From positions 1 to 49,466 of the IMG/VR virus record IMGVR_UViG_3300038701_001533: a DNA stretch of 49,466 bases; one strand, written 5' to 3'. This stretch comes from a virus. Shown piece by piece: positions 16,685 through 23,659 of the stretch; position 1 is the stretch's first letter; each line of letters starts with the position of its first letter. Position numbers and translations under genes: made by a program. Below the pieces are notes generated by a model that was given only the letters and a program-made list of their open reading frames with translations, was not told the DNA's origin and did no database searches.

Positions 16685-16978
16685 TCATCCTGCAAGGTCG
16701 TCAAGGGCATCGGCAGCGTCGGAACGCTCCACACTCGCCCGCGTCACACGGCGGCGACCACGACGGCCACGCGCCCGCTTAATCCGAGGCTGGACATCAT
16801 CGGTCATCGCCCACACAAGGGCGGCGATCCACGCGGGGAAGAACAGAATCCCGCAAAGCCCGCACGCCATGATCGCCCCCGCGTTGCGATGCCCGCGAGA
16901 CGCGGCGACCACGCCGGGTATCCAGCCAATCGCCGCACCCCCGACAAGCACAACCATGATGACCACAACCAAGTCCAT
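16685..16978 (-). CDS. Superinfection immunity-like membrane protein
   Basis: A 97-residue protein with two hydrophobic segments (about 3-25 and 36-59) separated by ASRGHRNAGAI, and ending in a very basic tail (RARGRRGRRRV). The HxNAGAI ... FPAWIAALVWA pattern matches the T4 Imm-type superinfection immunity family, small inner-membrane proteins that block DNA entry of a second phage. The start at 16978 is chosen over 17113 because the upstream part is Cys-rich and unlike the family. A promoter-like TTGCGT-17-CATACT ends about 6 bases before the ATG, so the mRNA could be leaderless. Confidence 0.7.
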   Translation of the reverse strand: MDLVVVIMVVLVGGAAIGWIPGVVAASRGHRNAGAIMACGLCGILFFPAWIAALVWAMTDDVQPRIKRARGRRGRRRVTRASVERSDAADALDDLAG

Positions 16979-16983
16979 GTAAA

Positions 16984-17012
16984 CAGTATGCAGCCCTGCG
17001 CGGCAGCACGCA
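16984..17012 (-). promoter_or_regulatory. Possible promoter of the leftward accessory pair
   Basis: Read leftward: TTGCGT, 17 bases, CATACT, then six bases (GTTTAC) to the ATG of the immunity-like gene at 16978. The match is moderate. The short distance would place the transcript start at or next to the A of the ATG. Confidence 0.4.
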
Positions 17013-17089
17013 AGGCAATCCGGCACTAACTCCCCAGACCCGCAACACCAGCCGGGCATATTCCCGGAAATGACACAAGGAACACCACA

Positions 17090-17950
17090 ATGGCTACCCG
17101 ATTTTGGGATCACGGAGCAGCAACCGGCAACCTCGGCACCGCCGCGAACTGGTCGGCGGACACCGTACCCGTCGCCAATGACATCGCCTGGTTTGAGGGC
17201 ATCACGTCGGGCGGTGACATCACGCTGGGCCTCACCGCCCTGAATAACGCCACGCTCACCGGCAACCTCGACGCGGTGTACATCAGCGCTGCCGCGACGT
17301 ACAAGTTTGGGTCCGCGACGGCCTACGTCGAACTCGGCACCGATGAGTGCGAGATCGGATTCTGGCGACGCCAGGGCAGTCGGCCAAACGGATCGCCCCG
17401 GATTAAGCTCGACTTCGGCAGCCAGGCCACCGAGTGCCGGGTCTACGGCACTGCGGGCACCACGACCGATACCAACCTTGAGCCGTGCCGCTTGCTGTTT
17501 AACAGCGGAACTGCCCGGCTAGACGTATTCAGCCCGCAGGTGCAGAGCCGCGTCGGGGTCGCCACTACGGACCCGGCAGAGACATCAACCCTCGGCACGC
17601 TCAACGTCGATGGCCTGAACGCGGGCGTGACGTGCGGGCCGGGCGTGACGCTGACCACCGCCAACGTCTACGCTGGGAACGCCCTGCTCCAGTCAGCCCC
17701 GACGAACGCCTACGCCTACGGCGGAACTATCAAGATCGCCGCGTACACCGGCACGGTCACGAACGCCAAGGTTGGGGCGGGCGCGACCCTTGACATCAGC
17801 GGCAGTAACCTGACCTTTACCAACGCGATCGAGTTAGACGACGGGGCGACCCTGAACGCAAAGGGGTTCACCGGCTCACTGTCGGGCAAGATTAAACTTA
17901 TGCAAAGCGGAGCGGTCACGATCCTGACCGACGCCGAGGTGACGATCTGA
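17090..17950 (+). CDS. Beta-helix-like tail or fibre protein
   Basis: A 286-residue protein. The opening (NWSADTVPVANDIAWFEG) is the NW-x-x-x-x-x-P-x-x-x-D motif that begins many beta-helix surface proteins, and the rest is a ladder of short strands with regularly spaced Asn, Thr and Gly, up to GATLNAKGFTGSLSG. It is probably a virion surface protein. AAGGA lies 9 bases upstream. It resumes the rightward direction after the leftward accessory pair. Confidence 0.7.
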   Translation: MATRFWDHGAATGNLGTAANWSADTVPVANDIAWFEGITSGGDITLGLTALNNATLTGNLDAVYISAAATYKFGSATAYVELGTDECEIGFWRRQGSRPNGSPRIKLDFGSQATECRVYGTAGTTTDTNLEPCRLLFNSGTARLDVFSPQVQSRVGVATTDPAETSTLGTLNVDGLNAGVTCGPGVTLTTANVYAGNALLQSAPTNAYAYGGTIKIAAYTGTVTNAKVGAGATLDISGSNLTFTNAIELDDGATLNAKGFTGSLSGKIKLMQSGAVTILTDAEVTI

Positions 17951-17952
17951 CG

Positions 17953-18243
17953 ATGCCCCGCACCTACCCCCTCCATCACGGCAAGTACCGCGTCGAGTAC
18001 GCCACGATAGACGGGCTGTGCGAGTTGCCGTTGCACCTGTTCCGCAAAGACCCGCCGCCGAAGTACCTGACCATCACCATCGACCCGAGGCTGCGGGGCC
18101 GGGCAAAGCTAGAGGCGATTTTGCACGAGTCGCTACACGCGGCGAATCCGACGATGAGCGAGGCGGACGTTAGCCGCATCGCCAAAGAGCAGGCCGACAT
18201 TGCCTGGGGCGAGGGCTACCGGAACAAAGCGGAGATTAAGTGA
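17953..18243 (+). CDS. Small zincin-like metallopeptidase candidate
   Basis: A 96-residue protein with the zinc-binding signature HESLH at residues 58-62 (AILHESLHAANP), preceded by the strand YLTITIDPRL and followed by a helical segment that includes EADVSRIAKEQ. HExxH on a helix is the hallmark of zincins, but the protein is very short, and the third ligand is not obvious. Similar small proteins occur in phage tail or late regions. A peptidase role is family-based inference; no endolysin is recognised elsewhere in the genome. Confidence 0.65.
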   Translation: MPRTYPLHHGKYRVEYATIDGLCELPLHLFRKDPPPKYLTITIDPRLRGRAKLEAILHESLHAANPTMSEADVSRIAKEQADIAWGEGYRNKAEIK

Positions 18244-19124
18244 TGCAGTGGACCACCGACCGCGTATCCAAGTCTGTTTTGAAAGTGAAGGTTCACACCG
18301 AATCCGCCGAGGACTTCGAGCAGTGGTTCCTGCTCAAGTCTGACGACCACTGGGACAATCCGAAGTGCCGCCGCGACCTGCTCAAAAGACACCTTGACAT
18401 GGCGGTGGATCGCGGGGCCGGCATCATCGGCGGCGGCGACCTGTACTGCGCGATGCAGGGCAAGTATGACAAGCGGTCGAGCAAAGACGACGTGAGGCCC
18501 GAGCACCAGAACGGGCGATACCTTGACTCGCTAGTGGACACGGCTGCGGACTGGTACGAGCCGTACTCAAAGCACATGGTCTGTGAGGGTCAAGGCAACC
18601 ACGAAACCGCAATCAAGAAAAACCACGAGACAGACCTGAACGAGCGTCTTGTGTCGGCGTTGCGCGCGAGAGGTAGCGGCGTTGAGGCGATGGGCTACGG
18701 GTACTGGATCCGGTTCCAGTTGAGCCGGGGTTCACAACGCCAGTCGTTTTTAATGAAGGTGTTTCACGGTTCGGGCGGCGGCGGCCCCGTAACCAAGGGC
18801 GTGATTCAGACCAACCGGCGGGCGGTGTTTCTGCCGGACGCGCACATTGTGATGGGCGGGCACGTTCACGAGGCCTGGTCGGTTTGTCTCCGCCGCGAGC
18901 GGTTATCGCAGTCGGGTCGGCTCTACCACGATTCGCAGTGGCACGTCTGCACCGGGACATACAAGGAAGAATACGGCGACGGCAGCGGCGGCTGGCACGT
19001 TGAACGCGGGGCACCGCCGAAGCCGGTCGGCGCGTGGTGGCTACGGTTCTACTTCCAAGACCCGAAGTTTGTCTATGAGCTGATCCCGGCGTTTGAGAAC
19101 CACACCGAGATTCGGCAGGCCTAA
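18243..19124 (+). CDS. Calcineurin-like metallophosphoesterase
   Basis: A 293-residue protein with all main metallophosphoesterase motifs in order: SDDHWDN near residue 33, GGGDLY near 60, EGQGNHE near 118, FHGSGG near 170, and GGHVHEA near 205. These bind two metal ions for phosphodiester or phosphomonoester cleavage. Phage members act on DNA, RNA or nucleotides. A GTG at 18240 directly precedes the chosen ATG and would add one residue. It is the last gene of the rightward late operon, before the early promoter. Confidence 0.85.
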   Translation: MQWTTDRVSKSVLKVKVHTESAEDFEQWFLLKSDDHWDNPKCRRDLLKRHLDMAVDRGAGIIGGGDLYCAMQGKYDKRSSKDDVRPEHQNGRYLDSLVDTAADWYEPYSKHMVCEGQGNHETAIKKNHETDLNERLVSALRARGSGVEAMGYGYWIRFQLSRGSQRQSFLMKVFHGSGGGGPVTKGVIQTNRRAVFLPDAHIVMGGHVHEAWSVCLRRERLSQSGRLYHDSQWHVCTGTYKEEYGDGSGGWHVERGAPPKPVGAWWLRFYFQDPKFVYELIPAFENHTEIRQA

Positions 19125-19140
19125 TCCCCGCGAGGGCGAT

Positions 19141-19173
19141 TTTCCGTAACCGGAAAGTTTCCCGTCCGGGAAA
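19141..19173. promoter_or_regulatory. Tandem palindromes, operator-like
   Basis: Two inverted repeats stand side by side: TTTCCG-TAAC-CGGAAA (19141-19156) and TTTCCCG-TC-CGGGAAA (19158-19173), with centres 17 bases apart. They end 15 bases before the -35 box of the early promoter. Similar half-sites at this spacing suggest a cooperative dimeric regulator. Confidence 0.6.
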
Positions 19174-19188
19174 ATCCGCACAAGCGTA

Positions 19189-19217
19189 TTGACCCCGCCC
19201 GATTCGCTCGGTAGACT
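19189..19217 (+). promoter_or_regulatory. Early promoter of structured RNA 3 and the 19.4-23.4 kb operon
   Basis: TTGACC (19189-19194), 17-base spacer and TAGACT (19212-19217). The start point would be near 19224, giving a leader of about 150 bases before the first gene at 19377. Confidence 0.8.
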
Positions 19218-19235
19218 TGGGCTACTCAACAAAAT

Positions 19236-19268
19236 GGGACCGGCGAGTGCGTCAACACTCCCGGTCCC
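19236..19268 (+). promoter_or_regulatory. Strong hairpin at the start of the early leader
   Basis: GGGACCGG (19236-19243) pairs with CCGGTCCC (19261-19268), extended inward by GAGTG/CACTC around the loop CGTCAA. No T tract follows, so it is not a terminator. It is the 5' cap-like stem of the leader RNA. Confidence 0.65.
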
Positions 19269-19275
19269 GTGGCCA

Positions 19276-19362
19276 GTACAGGGCTGGCAAACATGACCTT
19301 ACCACATTCACAATCAGAATCAACCCGGCTGACGCGCCCTGTACGCGCTGGCCGGGTTGTTT
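19276..19362 (+). promoter_or_regulatory. Structured RNA 3: attenuator-like leader
   Basis: GTACAGGGC (19276-19284) is complementary to GCCCTGTAC (19336-19344). A second stem, AACCCGGC (19322-19329) with GCCGGGTT (19351-19358), is followed by GTTT and would place the 19336-19344 strand in its loop. The stems are therefore mutually exclusive, as in an antiterminator/terminator switch. The long first loop is C/A-rich and contains TCACAATC, comparable to the loops of RNAs 1 and 2. GGAG and the first early gene follow directly. Confidence 0.6.
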
Positions 19363-19376
19363 CGTTGGAGCATGGC

Positions 19377-19781
19377 ATGAGCGACTACCGCGACAAAACG
19401 ATGAACATTCAACCGCCCAAGCCGTCCGAGAAGGGCAACAGTCCGGGCGTCGAGTACAAGTTGGGCCACCGCGACGCCCGCCACGCTGCGGCGGAGATTG
19501 CTTGCGAGGCCGACGCCGAACTCACATCCCTCCGCGACAAGCTGGCGGAGGCGGAGGCGATCATCGGGAAGCTGCCTAAGACGGCGGACGGCGTGACGGT
19601 GGTTCCGGGGATGGTCGTATACGACGAAGAAGGACACTCATTCCGGGCTAGCGCGTGGCTATCAACAAACGGGTACTGGACATCCGGCAAGTACGAAGAT
19701 GAGTCCGATTCGATACGCGCCGAATCGTTTTTTGCAGACCAATCCGCCGCCCTTGCCTCCCAGAAAGCGAGCAAGCCATGA
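19377..19781 (+). CDS. Early hypothetical protein, KLPKTADG family
   Basis: A 134-residue acidic protein, first in the early operon. It has an N-terminal helix with ADAELTSLRDKLAEAEAI, the motif KLPKTADGVTVVPGM near residue 65, and a C-terminal FFADQSAALAS. The motif and C-terminus recur in the protein at 35776-36210, and the first helix recurs at 33775, so these small proteins share modules. The start follows GGAG. A longer upstream frame at 19269 would read through the leader structure and is rejected. Function unknown. Confidence 0.75.
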   Translation: MSDYRDKTMNIQPPKPSEKGNSPGVEYKLGHRDARHAAAEIACEADAELTSLRDKLAEAEAIIGKLPKTADGVTVVPGMVVYDEEGHSFRASAWLSTNGYWTSGKYEDESDSIRAESFFADQSAALASQKASKP

Positions 19782-20233
19782 AGAATCTAAAAGTAAAGTT
19801 CGTCCCACTCGAAGACCCCAAGCCGGTGACGCTGGACATGATGCCGTACGCCGTGCCTTGCGTGGTCAGCTACCAAGGATCGCTGGCGGTCAGGCTTCGA
19901 GTCGCCCACGGCGTCCACCGCGTCAAACCTGACGGCAATGGGCACGGATGCCACGCTAACGATAATCAAGACCCGAGTTTTTACACTGTCCTCTCCCGTC
20001 TCGACGGCCTCCCCCTCCCCTCTGGAGACGGCGAGCCGGTCCCGCTGGACACGCTGGAGACTTGGCCGGTGTGGTATCGGGACGCCGAGATTATGGGTGA
20101 GGGATATGTGTCGCAGGGGGCGGACGGAGACACGGTACACGATGACGGGGCCACAAGCAGCGAACCGAGTAATGTCCGCGTCTACCCCCGCCCCTACATG
20201 ATGGTAACGGAGGTGGAAGATGCCGACGACTAA
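19778..20233 (+). CDS. Early hypothetical protein
   Basis: A 151-residue protein in the early operon, overlapping its neighbour by ATGA. The N-terminus KNLKVKFVPLEDPKPVTLDM reads as a beta-strand and the protein contains HANDNQDP and PVWYRDAEI segments. No membrane segment, cysteine cluster or catalytic signature is visible. It is likely an early accessory protein; I do not recognise a family. Confidence 0.65.
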   Translation: MKNLKVKFVPLEDPKPVTLDMMPYAVPCVVSYQGSLAVRLRVAHGVHRVKPDGNGHGCHANDNQDPSFYTVLSRLDGLPLPSGDGEPVPLDTLETWPVWYRDAEIMGEGYVSQGADGDTVHDDGATSSEPSNVRVYPRPYMMVTEVEDADD

Positions 20234-20549
20234 GACCCAGACCCCCCGCATCCAGCCCGCGTACACCGACGACGCTCAGGAGATCGCCAATGCTGCGGCG
20301 TCGGCGGCGACCGTGTACTGCGACGGCTTCACCGAGCGCGGCGACGGCGGGGTGGATATTGACCTGTCCTGCTACCTCAACGCGGGCAATGAGTTGGGCA
20401 TCCCGCCGACGCTTGTGGGCCGGGTCTGCCGGGAGTTTCGCAACGGCGGATTCTGCGAGGCCGAGGTATTCCTGCGGCTGATTGAGTTTCGCTGGGACGG
20501 GAGCAGCCCGGTGTACACCTACTGCGTTCACAAGATTAAGCACGTTTAA
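20220..20549 (+). CDS. Early hypothetical protein
   Basis: A 109-residue protein with a very strong GGAGGT ribosome site located in the end of the preceding gene, which it overlaps by 14 bases. It carries several cysteines (YCDG, LSCYL, VCREF, GGFCE) and helices typical of a small globular protein. No family is recognised. The strong ribosome site suggests it is made in larger amounts than its neighbours. Confidence 0.65.
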   Translation: MPTTKTQTPRIQPAYTDDAQEIANAAASAATVYCDGFTERGDGGVDIDLSCYLNAGNELGIPPTLVGRVCREFRNGGFCEAEVFLRLIEFRWDGSSPVYTYCVHKIKHV

Positions 20550-20639
20550 CCACCGGCCGCGCGTCAGGCGTCGCCAGGCCGCTCGCCTTCCCCATCGTAG
20601 GGGCGGGCGGGATTACCAAACCCCCTACAGAGAGACACC

Positions 20640-21224
20640 ATGAAAACGATAGACATCAACCTACACCTTTCCCCTGAAACTTTGGCCGAGTACGAGGCCA
20701 AGCTGCGAGACGCGACCCGCCGCGCGATCGCATCGGTGCTGACAGACTTCGCGCCCGACGACTCCACGAACGTCAAGCCCCCCAAGACCGAGGGCATGAA
20801 CTGGGAGGAAGCGAAGGCGGCGATGGAGGGCGGGGCGTGCTGTGCGCGATATTGCCGCTTTACTACCGGCGAGATCACCCCGCACCGGTTGCATAAGGGC
20901 GTACCTGAATGGTGGGTGTGCGGATCGTGGAGTAAAACCTTTATCGGCGCGTGTGATACCCACGCCACCGACTGGCGTATCGTCCCCGACCCCAGCAAGC
21001 CTGCCGAGGAAGCGAAGCCCGACCCCTACCCCCTGACCCGCGAGCAAGCCCTGGACCTGCTGGCGGGGGGCAAGCGGGTGAGGCACCACGGCATGGACGA
21101 TGGTAGCTATTGCACCTTGAACCACCGGGCGGAGGTCGTTATCAAAGACAGGTGCGACGAGGTTGTCAACGAATACATTGAAAAGTCTTTCCTCACCGCC
21201 ACCCGCTGGCAAGTGCTCGACTAA
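20640..21224 (+). CDS. Tandem Tad2-like (DUF2829-type) domain protein
   Basis: A 194-residue protein. After an N-terminal helix, residues about 53-120 start MNWEEAKAAMEGG and end ATDWRIV; residues about 132-194 start LTREQALDLLAGGKRVR and end ATRWQVLD. Both have the form hxxxEAhxxhxxGxxVxR ... DWxhh of the DUF2829/Tad2 fold. Tad2 proteins sequester the cyclic ADP-ribose-type signal of Thoeris defence. Two copies in one chain are notable. The similarity is a pattern seen by eye, so anti-Thoeris activity is a hypothesis. Confidence 0.55.
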   Translation: MKTIDINLHLSPETLAEYEAKLRDATRRAIASVLTDFAPDDSTNVKPPKTEGMNWEEAKAAMEGGACCARYCRFTTGEITPHRLHKGVPEWWVCGSWSKTFIGACDTHATDWRIVPDPSKPAEEAKPDPYPLTREQALDLLAGGKRVRHHGMDDGSYCTLNHRAEVVIKDRCDEVVNEYIEKSFLTATRWQVLD

Positions 21225-21294
21225 CCCACAGCCCTTGCCCCGCCGCTCTGTAATAGGTAGGCGTGGATTCACAACCCTTACCGGAGACAACAAG

Positions 21295-21774
21295 ATGAGC
21301 CTCACAAACGAAATCACAAGAGCCGCGACCGAGAACATCAGCAGCATCGACTGCGACAGCACGCCCGAGCAGATCGCCGAGGTGGTGCTAGCTATGGAAG
21401 CCTGGTCCGACGCGGTCAAGGAATCGCAAAAGATGCTGAAAGAAGCCCTGCACGAATGGCTGAATCAGCAGGACAAAGGCACCCAACTCATCATCGGGAC
21501 CAAGAAGTATTACATCGGCTCGACCGTCACGAAGAAGGCCAACGACAACGCGGCGGCATTGCAGGCGTTGTTTGAAGCGACCGGCGGCGACATGGAGGAA
21601 GTTGGCAAGTGCATCAGCAGCGGGGCGTCGGCGTTCAAGCTTGCCAAGTGCAAGCAAGTCCTAGGCGACGAGGCTTACAAGGAGCAGTTCACTGAGCTTG
21701 TGAAGAAAGACGTTAAAGGCGAGACGGTTAAAACGCTCAAGGCTGTAGACACCCGATTCCTACCACAAGGATAA
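21295..21774 (+). CDS. Conserved early protein next to the annealase
   Basis: A 160-residue, helix-rich protein with GGAG 8 bases upstream. It reads like a phage recombination-associated protein: helix AEVVLAMEAWSDAVKESQKMLKEAL, a central strand TQLIIGTKKYYIGS, and a C-terminal helix with KDVKGETVKTLKAVDTRFL. It is only 3 bases upstream of the Rad52-like gene, so it is probably co-expressed with single-strand annealing. I do not know its biochemical role. Confidence 0.65.
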   Translation: MSLTNEITRAATENISSIDCDSTPEQIAEVVLAMEAWSDAVKESQKMLKEALHEWLNQQDKGTQLIIGTKKYYIGSTVTKKANDNAAALQALFEATGGDMEEVGKCISSGASAFKLAKCKQVLGDEAYKEQFTELVKKDVKGETVKTLKAVDTRFLPQG

Positions 21775-21777
21775 GCC

Positions 21778-22431
21778 ATGTTTACCGACGAACAAAAGAG
21801 AATGTTGGATGCTCCGCTGGTGAGCGATAAAGTAAAAAGCCGCCAAGGGCTTTCGTATATCGAAGGATGGCACGCGATCGCCGAGGCCAACCGGATATTC
21901 GGCTTCGACGGCTGGGTACGCGAGACGGTGTTGATGCAGGAAACCAACCGCGAGCTATTGGAGTTAAGCGAGCGGGGCCAGAAGTATGAGCAGTGGCGCG
22001 TCGGCTACATGGCAAAGGTGCGCATCACGGCGGGCGGCGTGGTCCGCGAGGGCGTCGGCTTTGGCATCGGGATCAGCAAGCCTGACAGCCTAAGCAACGC
22101 TATCGAGTCGGCCTGCAAAGAAGCAGAGACGGATGCCATGAAGCGGGCCATGATGACGTTTGGCAACCCGTTCGGCCTGGCGTTGTACGACAAAGATAAA
22201 AAGAACGTGGTCGATCCTGATCCGCTTGAACACACCGAGCAGGCAAAGAGAATCATCGCCAGCGCCATGAAGGGGTGCGGCGTGCCGCATGACAAGATGG
22301 CGGGTTTGTTCAAGCATTGGCTCGGCGAGCTTGGCATCACAGAGTTTGAAGATACGTCGGTGGCTCAACGTAAAGAGTTCATCGAATCCATTCAGAGCGG
22401 GAAATACACCCCGCAGAAAGCAGAGGCTTGA
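21778..22431 (+). CDS. Rad52-family single-strand annealing protein
   Basis: A 217-residue protein with the Rad52/22 core: GLSYIEGWHAIAEANRIFGFDGW near residue 25, ITAGGVVREGVGFGIG, and the highly typical KEAETDAMKRAMMTFGNPFGLALYDK near 115. These proteins form rings that anneal complementary single strands during phage recombination and replication. The last 70 residues form a separate helical tail. AAGGA lies 6 bases before the ATG, and the SSB gene follows immediately. Confidence 0.92.
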   Translation: MFTDEQKRMLDAPLVSDKVKSRQGLSYIEGWHAIAEANRIFGFDGWVRETVLMQETNRELLELSERGQKYEQWRVGYMAKVRITAGGVVREGVGFGIGISKPDSLSNAIESACKEAETDAMKRAMMTFGNPFGLALYDKDKKNVVDPDPLEHTEQAKRIIASAMKGCGVPHDKMAGLFKHWLGELGITEFEDTSVAQRKEFIESIQSGKYTPQKAEA

Positions 22432-22432
22432 T

Positions 22433-22957
22433 ATGAGTTTTAGTTGGAAAGACAAAGCAGAGGAAGGCGGCACCGCCGCGTCGATGCCCGAAGGCTACCA
22501 CAAGGTAACCTGCGTCAAGGTGCAGCGCAGCACGAAGAAGGTAGACGACCTGCGGGCCAAAGACGGCTCGCCACAAGTGCTGACCGTGTGGCGCAACTCG
22601 ATGGATCAAGAGGCGGCGGTATACTTCACCCTAAGCGAGAAGGCGGTCGGCATCCTTGCCAGCATGTTGAAATACAGCGGCGCGGACCTCGACAAAATGG
22701 ATCAAGCTGGCGTGACGTTGGATCGGTTCGCCGACGAGAGTTTTGCCGAAAAGCAATTGCTCAACCGCCAGTGCTGGTGCTGGGCCGAGCAGGACGGCAA
22801 GTACACGAACCTTAGTTTCGTGTCCGAGGAAAACGCCAAGGCGGGGATGAAGAACTTGCAGCCCGTTGGCGGCGGCTCGGCGACCCCTGACGGCTACAGC
22901 GGATCAGGCTACCAAGACAACCACCAGGCGGTTGAGGACGACGACATCCCCTTCTAA
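22433..22957 (+). CDS. ssb: Single-stranded DNA-binding protein
   Basis: A 174-residue protein that starts MSFSWKDKAEEGG and ends in an acidic tail closed by DDDIPF, the classic SSB C-terminus that recruits partner proteins. The middle (YHKVTCVKVQRSTKKV, QVLTVWRN) matches the beta-barrel of phage DUF669-type SSBs. The start at 22433 overlaps the stop of the annealase gene; the longer frame is a shadow. It would coat single strands in replication and feed the Rad52-like annealase. Confidence 0.85.
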   Translation: MSFSWKDKAEEGGTAASMPEGYHKVTCVKVQRSTKKVDDLRAKDGSPQVLTVWRNSMDQEAAVYFTLSEKAVGILASMLKYSGADLDKMDQAGVTLDRFADESFAEKQLLNRQCWCWAEQDGKYTNLSFVSEENAKAGMKNLQPVGGGSATPDGYSGSGYQDNHQAVEDDDIPF

Positions 22958-23001
22958 GCCTCCTTCTACTTCGGCCCGTCCTAACCGGCGTGCCGGGGTT
23001 T

Positions 23002-23412
23002 ATGCCCGAGATCATCGTCAACATGGATGACGCGGCCAAGCGGACGCGGATCGCCAACCGCATCAACGACCTGCGGGGCATGTACCGCATCGAAGTGACG
23101 CGGTATCGGCGGCGGCGGTCGGATCGCCAGAATCGCTTTTACTGGCCTTGCATGGTCAAGCCGTTCGGCGACTTCCTCCGCGAGCAGGGCGAGGGCGTGA
23201 CAGACCTGGAAGCCCACGAGATACTCAAGTCTCGGTTCCTGCGCAAGACCATCACAGACCCCAAGACGGGCACGATGATGGACTACACGCGGAGCACGAC
23301 GGAGCTTGATACCGCCGAGTTCAATGCCTACTTGGATATGTGCTCCGCATGGCTGGCGAATATGTTCGGGTTTATCATGCCTGATCCAGCGGACTACCAC
23401 GAACGAGACTAA
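23002..23412 (+). CDS. NinB-like recombination protein
   Basis: A 136-residue protein with the pattern RSDRQNRFYWPCMVKPFGDFL near residue 35, EAHEILKSRFL near 70, and TRSTTELDTAEFNAYLDMCSAWLANMFGFIMPDP at the end, seen in phage NinB/Orf-like recombination proteins. It closes the early recombination operon, right before a strong terminator. A GTG at 22990 would add four residues; the ATG at 23002 follows GGGG and is preferred. Confidence 0.7.
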   Translation: MPEIIVNMDDAAKRTRIANRINDLRGMYRIEVTRYRRRRSDRQNRFYWPCMVKPFGDFLREQGEGVTDLEAHEILKSRFLRKTITDPKTGTMMDYTRSTTELDTAEFNAYLDMCSAWLANMFGFIMPDPADYHERD

Positions 23413-23463
23413 CCCCCGCAGCCCTGTTGCCCCTGTCCCGCTTCGGTGGGGCGGGGGTTTTTT
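23413..23463 (+). terminator. Intrinsic terminator of the first early operon
   Basis: CCCCCGC (23413-23419) pairs with GCGGGGG (23451-23457), with an inner CCC-GCTTCGGT-GGG stem, followed by TTTTTT (23458-23463). It ends the recombination operon. Confidence 0.85.
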
Positions 23464-23476
23464 AGAATCGTTCTAA
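23462..23476. promoter_or_regulatory. Perfect palindrome, possible operator
   Basis: TTAGAA-TCG-TTCTAA forms a 6-3-6 inverted repeat between the terminator and the next early promoter. TTAGAAT also occurs twice in tandem at 32508-32522, overlapping the -10 box of the third early promoter. Confidence 0.5.
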
Positions 23477-23511
23477 TGTAAGAAAAAACATAGAAAAGCG
23501 GCGGAAAAGTA

Positions 23512-23539
23512 TTGACACGCCACCATCCGAGTTTATGAT
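23512..23539 (+). promoter_or_regulatory. Early promoter of structured RNA 2 and the 23.7-32.2 kb operon
   Basis: Perfect TTGACA (23512-23517), 16-base spacer and TATGAT (23534-23539). The start point is predicted near 23546. Confidence 0.85.
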
Positions 23540-23545
23540 CTGTCC

Positions 23546-23635
23546 ATGCGAGCCTCGTCCTACAACCCGACCTATCCCGGCGAGGCTCGCACCCCCGGAC
23601 AGGCACCGTGCCCCTTAACCGGGCGCGGTGTTTTT
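23546..23635 (+). ncRNA. Structured RNA 2: promoter-proximal hairpin plus terminator
   Basis: The transcript starts almost directly with GCGAGCCTCG (23548-23557), perfectly complementary to CGAGGCTCGC (23581-23590), around a C-rich loop containing CTACAACCC. A second hairpin, CACCGTGCCC (23604-23613) with GGGCGCGGTG (23621-23630), is followed by TTTTT, an intrinsic terminator. Termination would yield a 90-nt RNA; read-through enters the operon. Layout and loop resemble structured RNA 1 (CTACAATCC). An in-frame ATG at 23546 exists but has no ribosome site. Confidence 0.65.
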
Positions 23636-23659
23636 ATGCACACTAACCCAGGAGCGACC

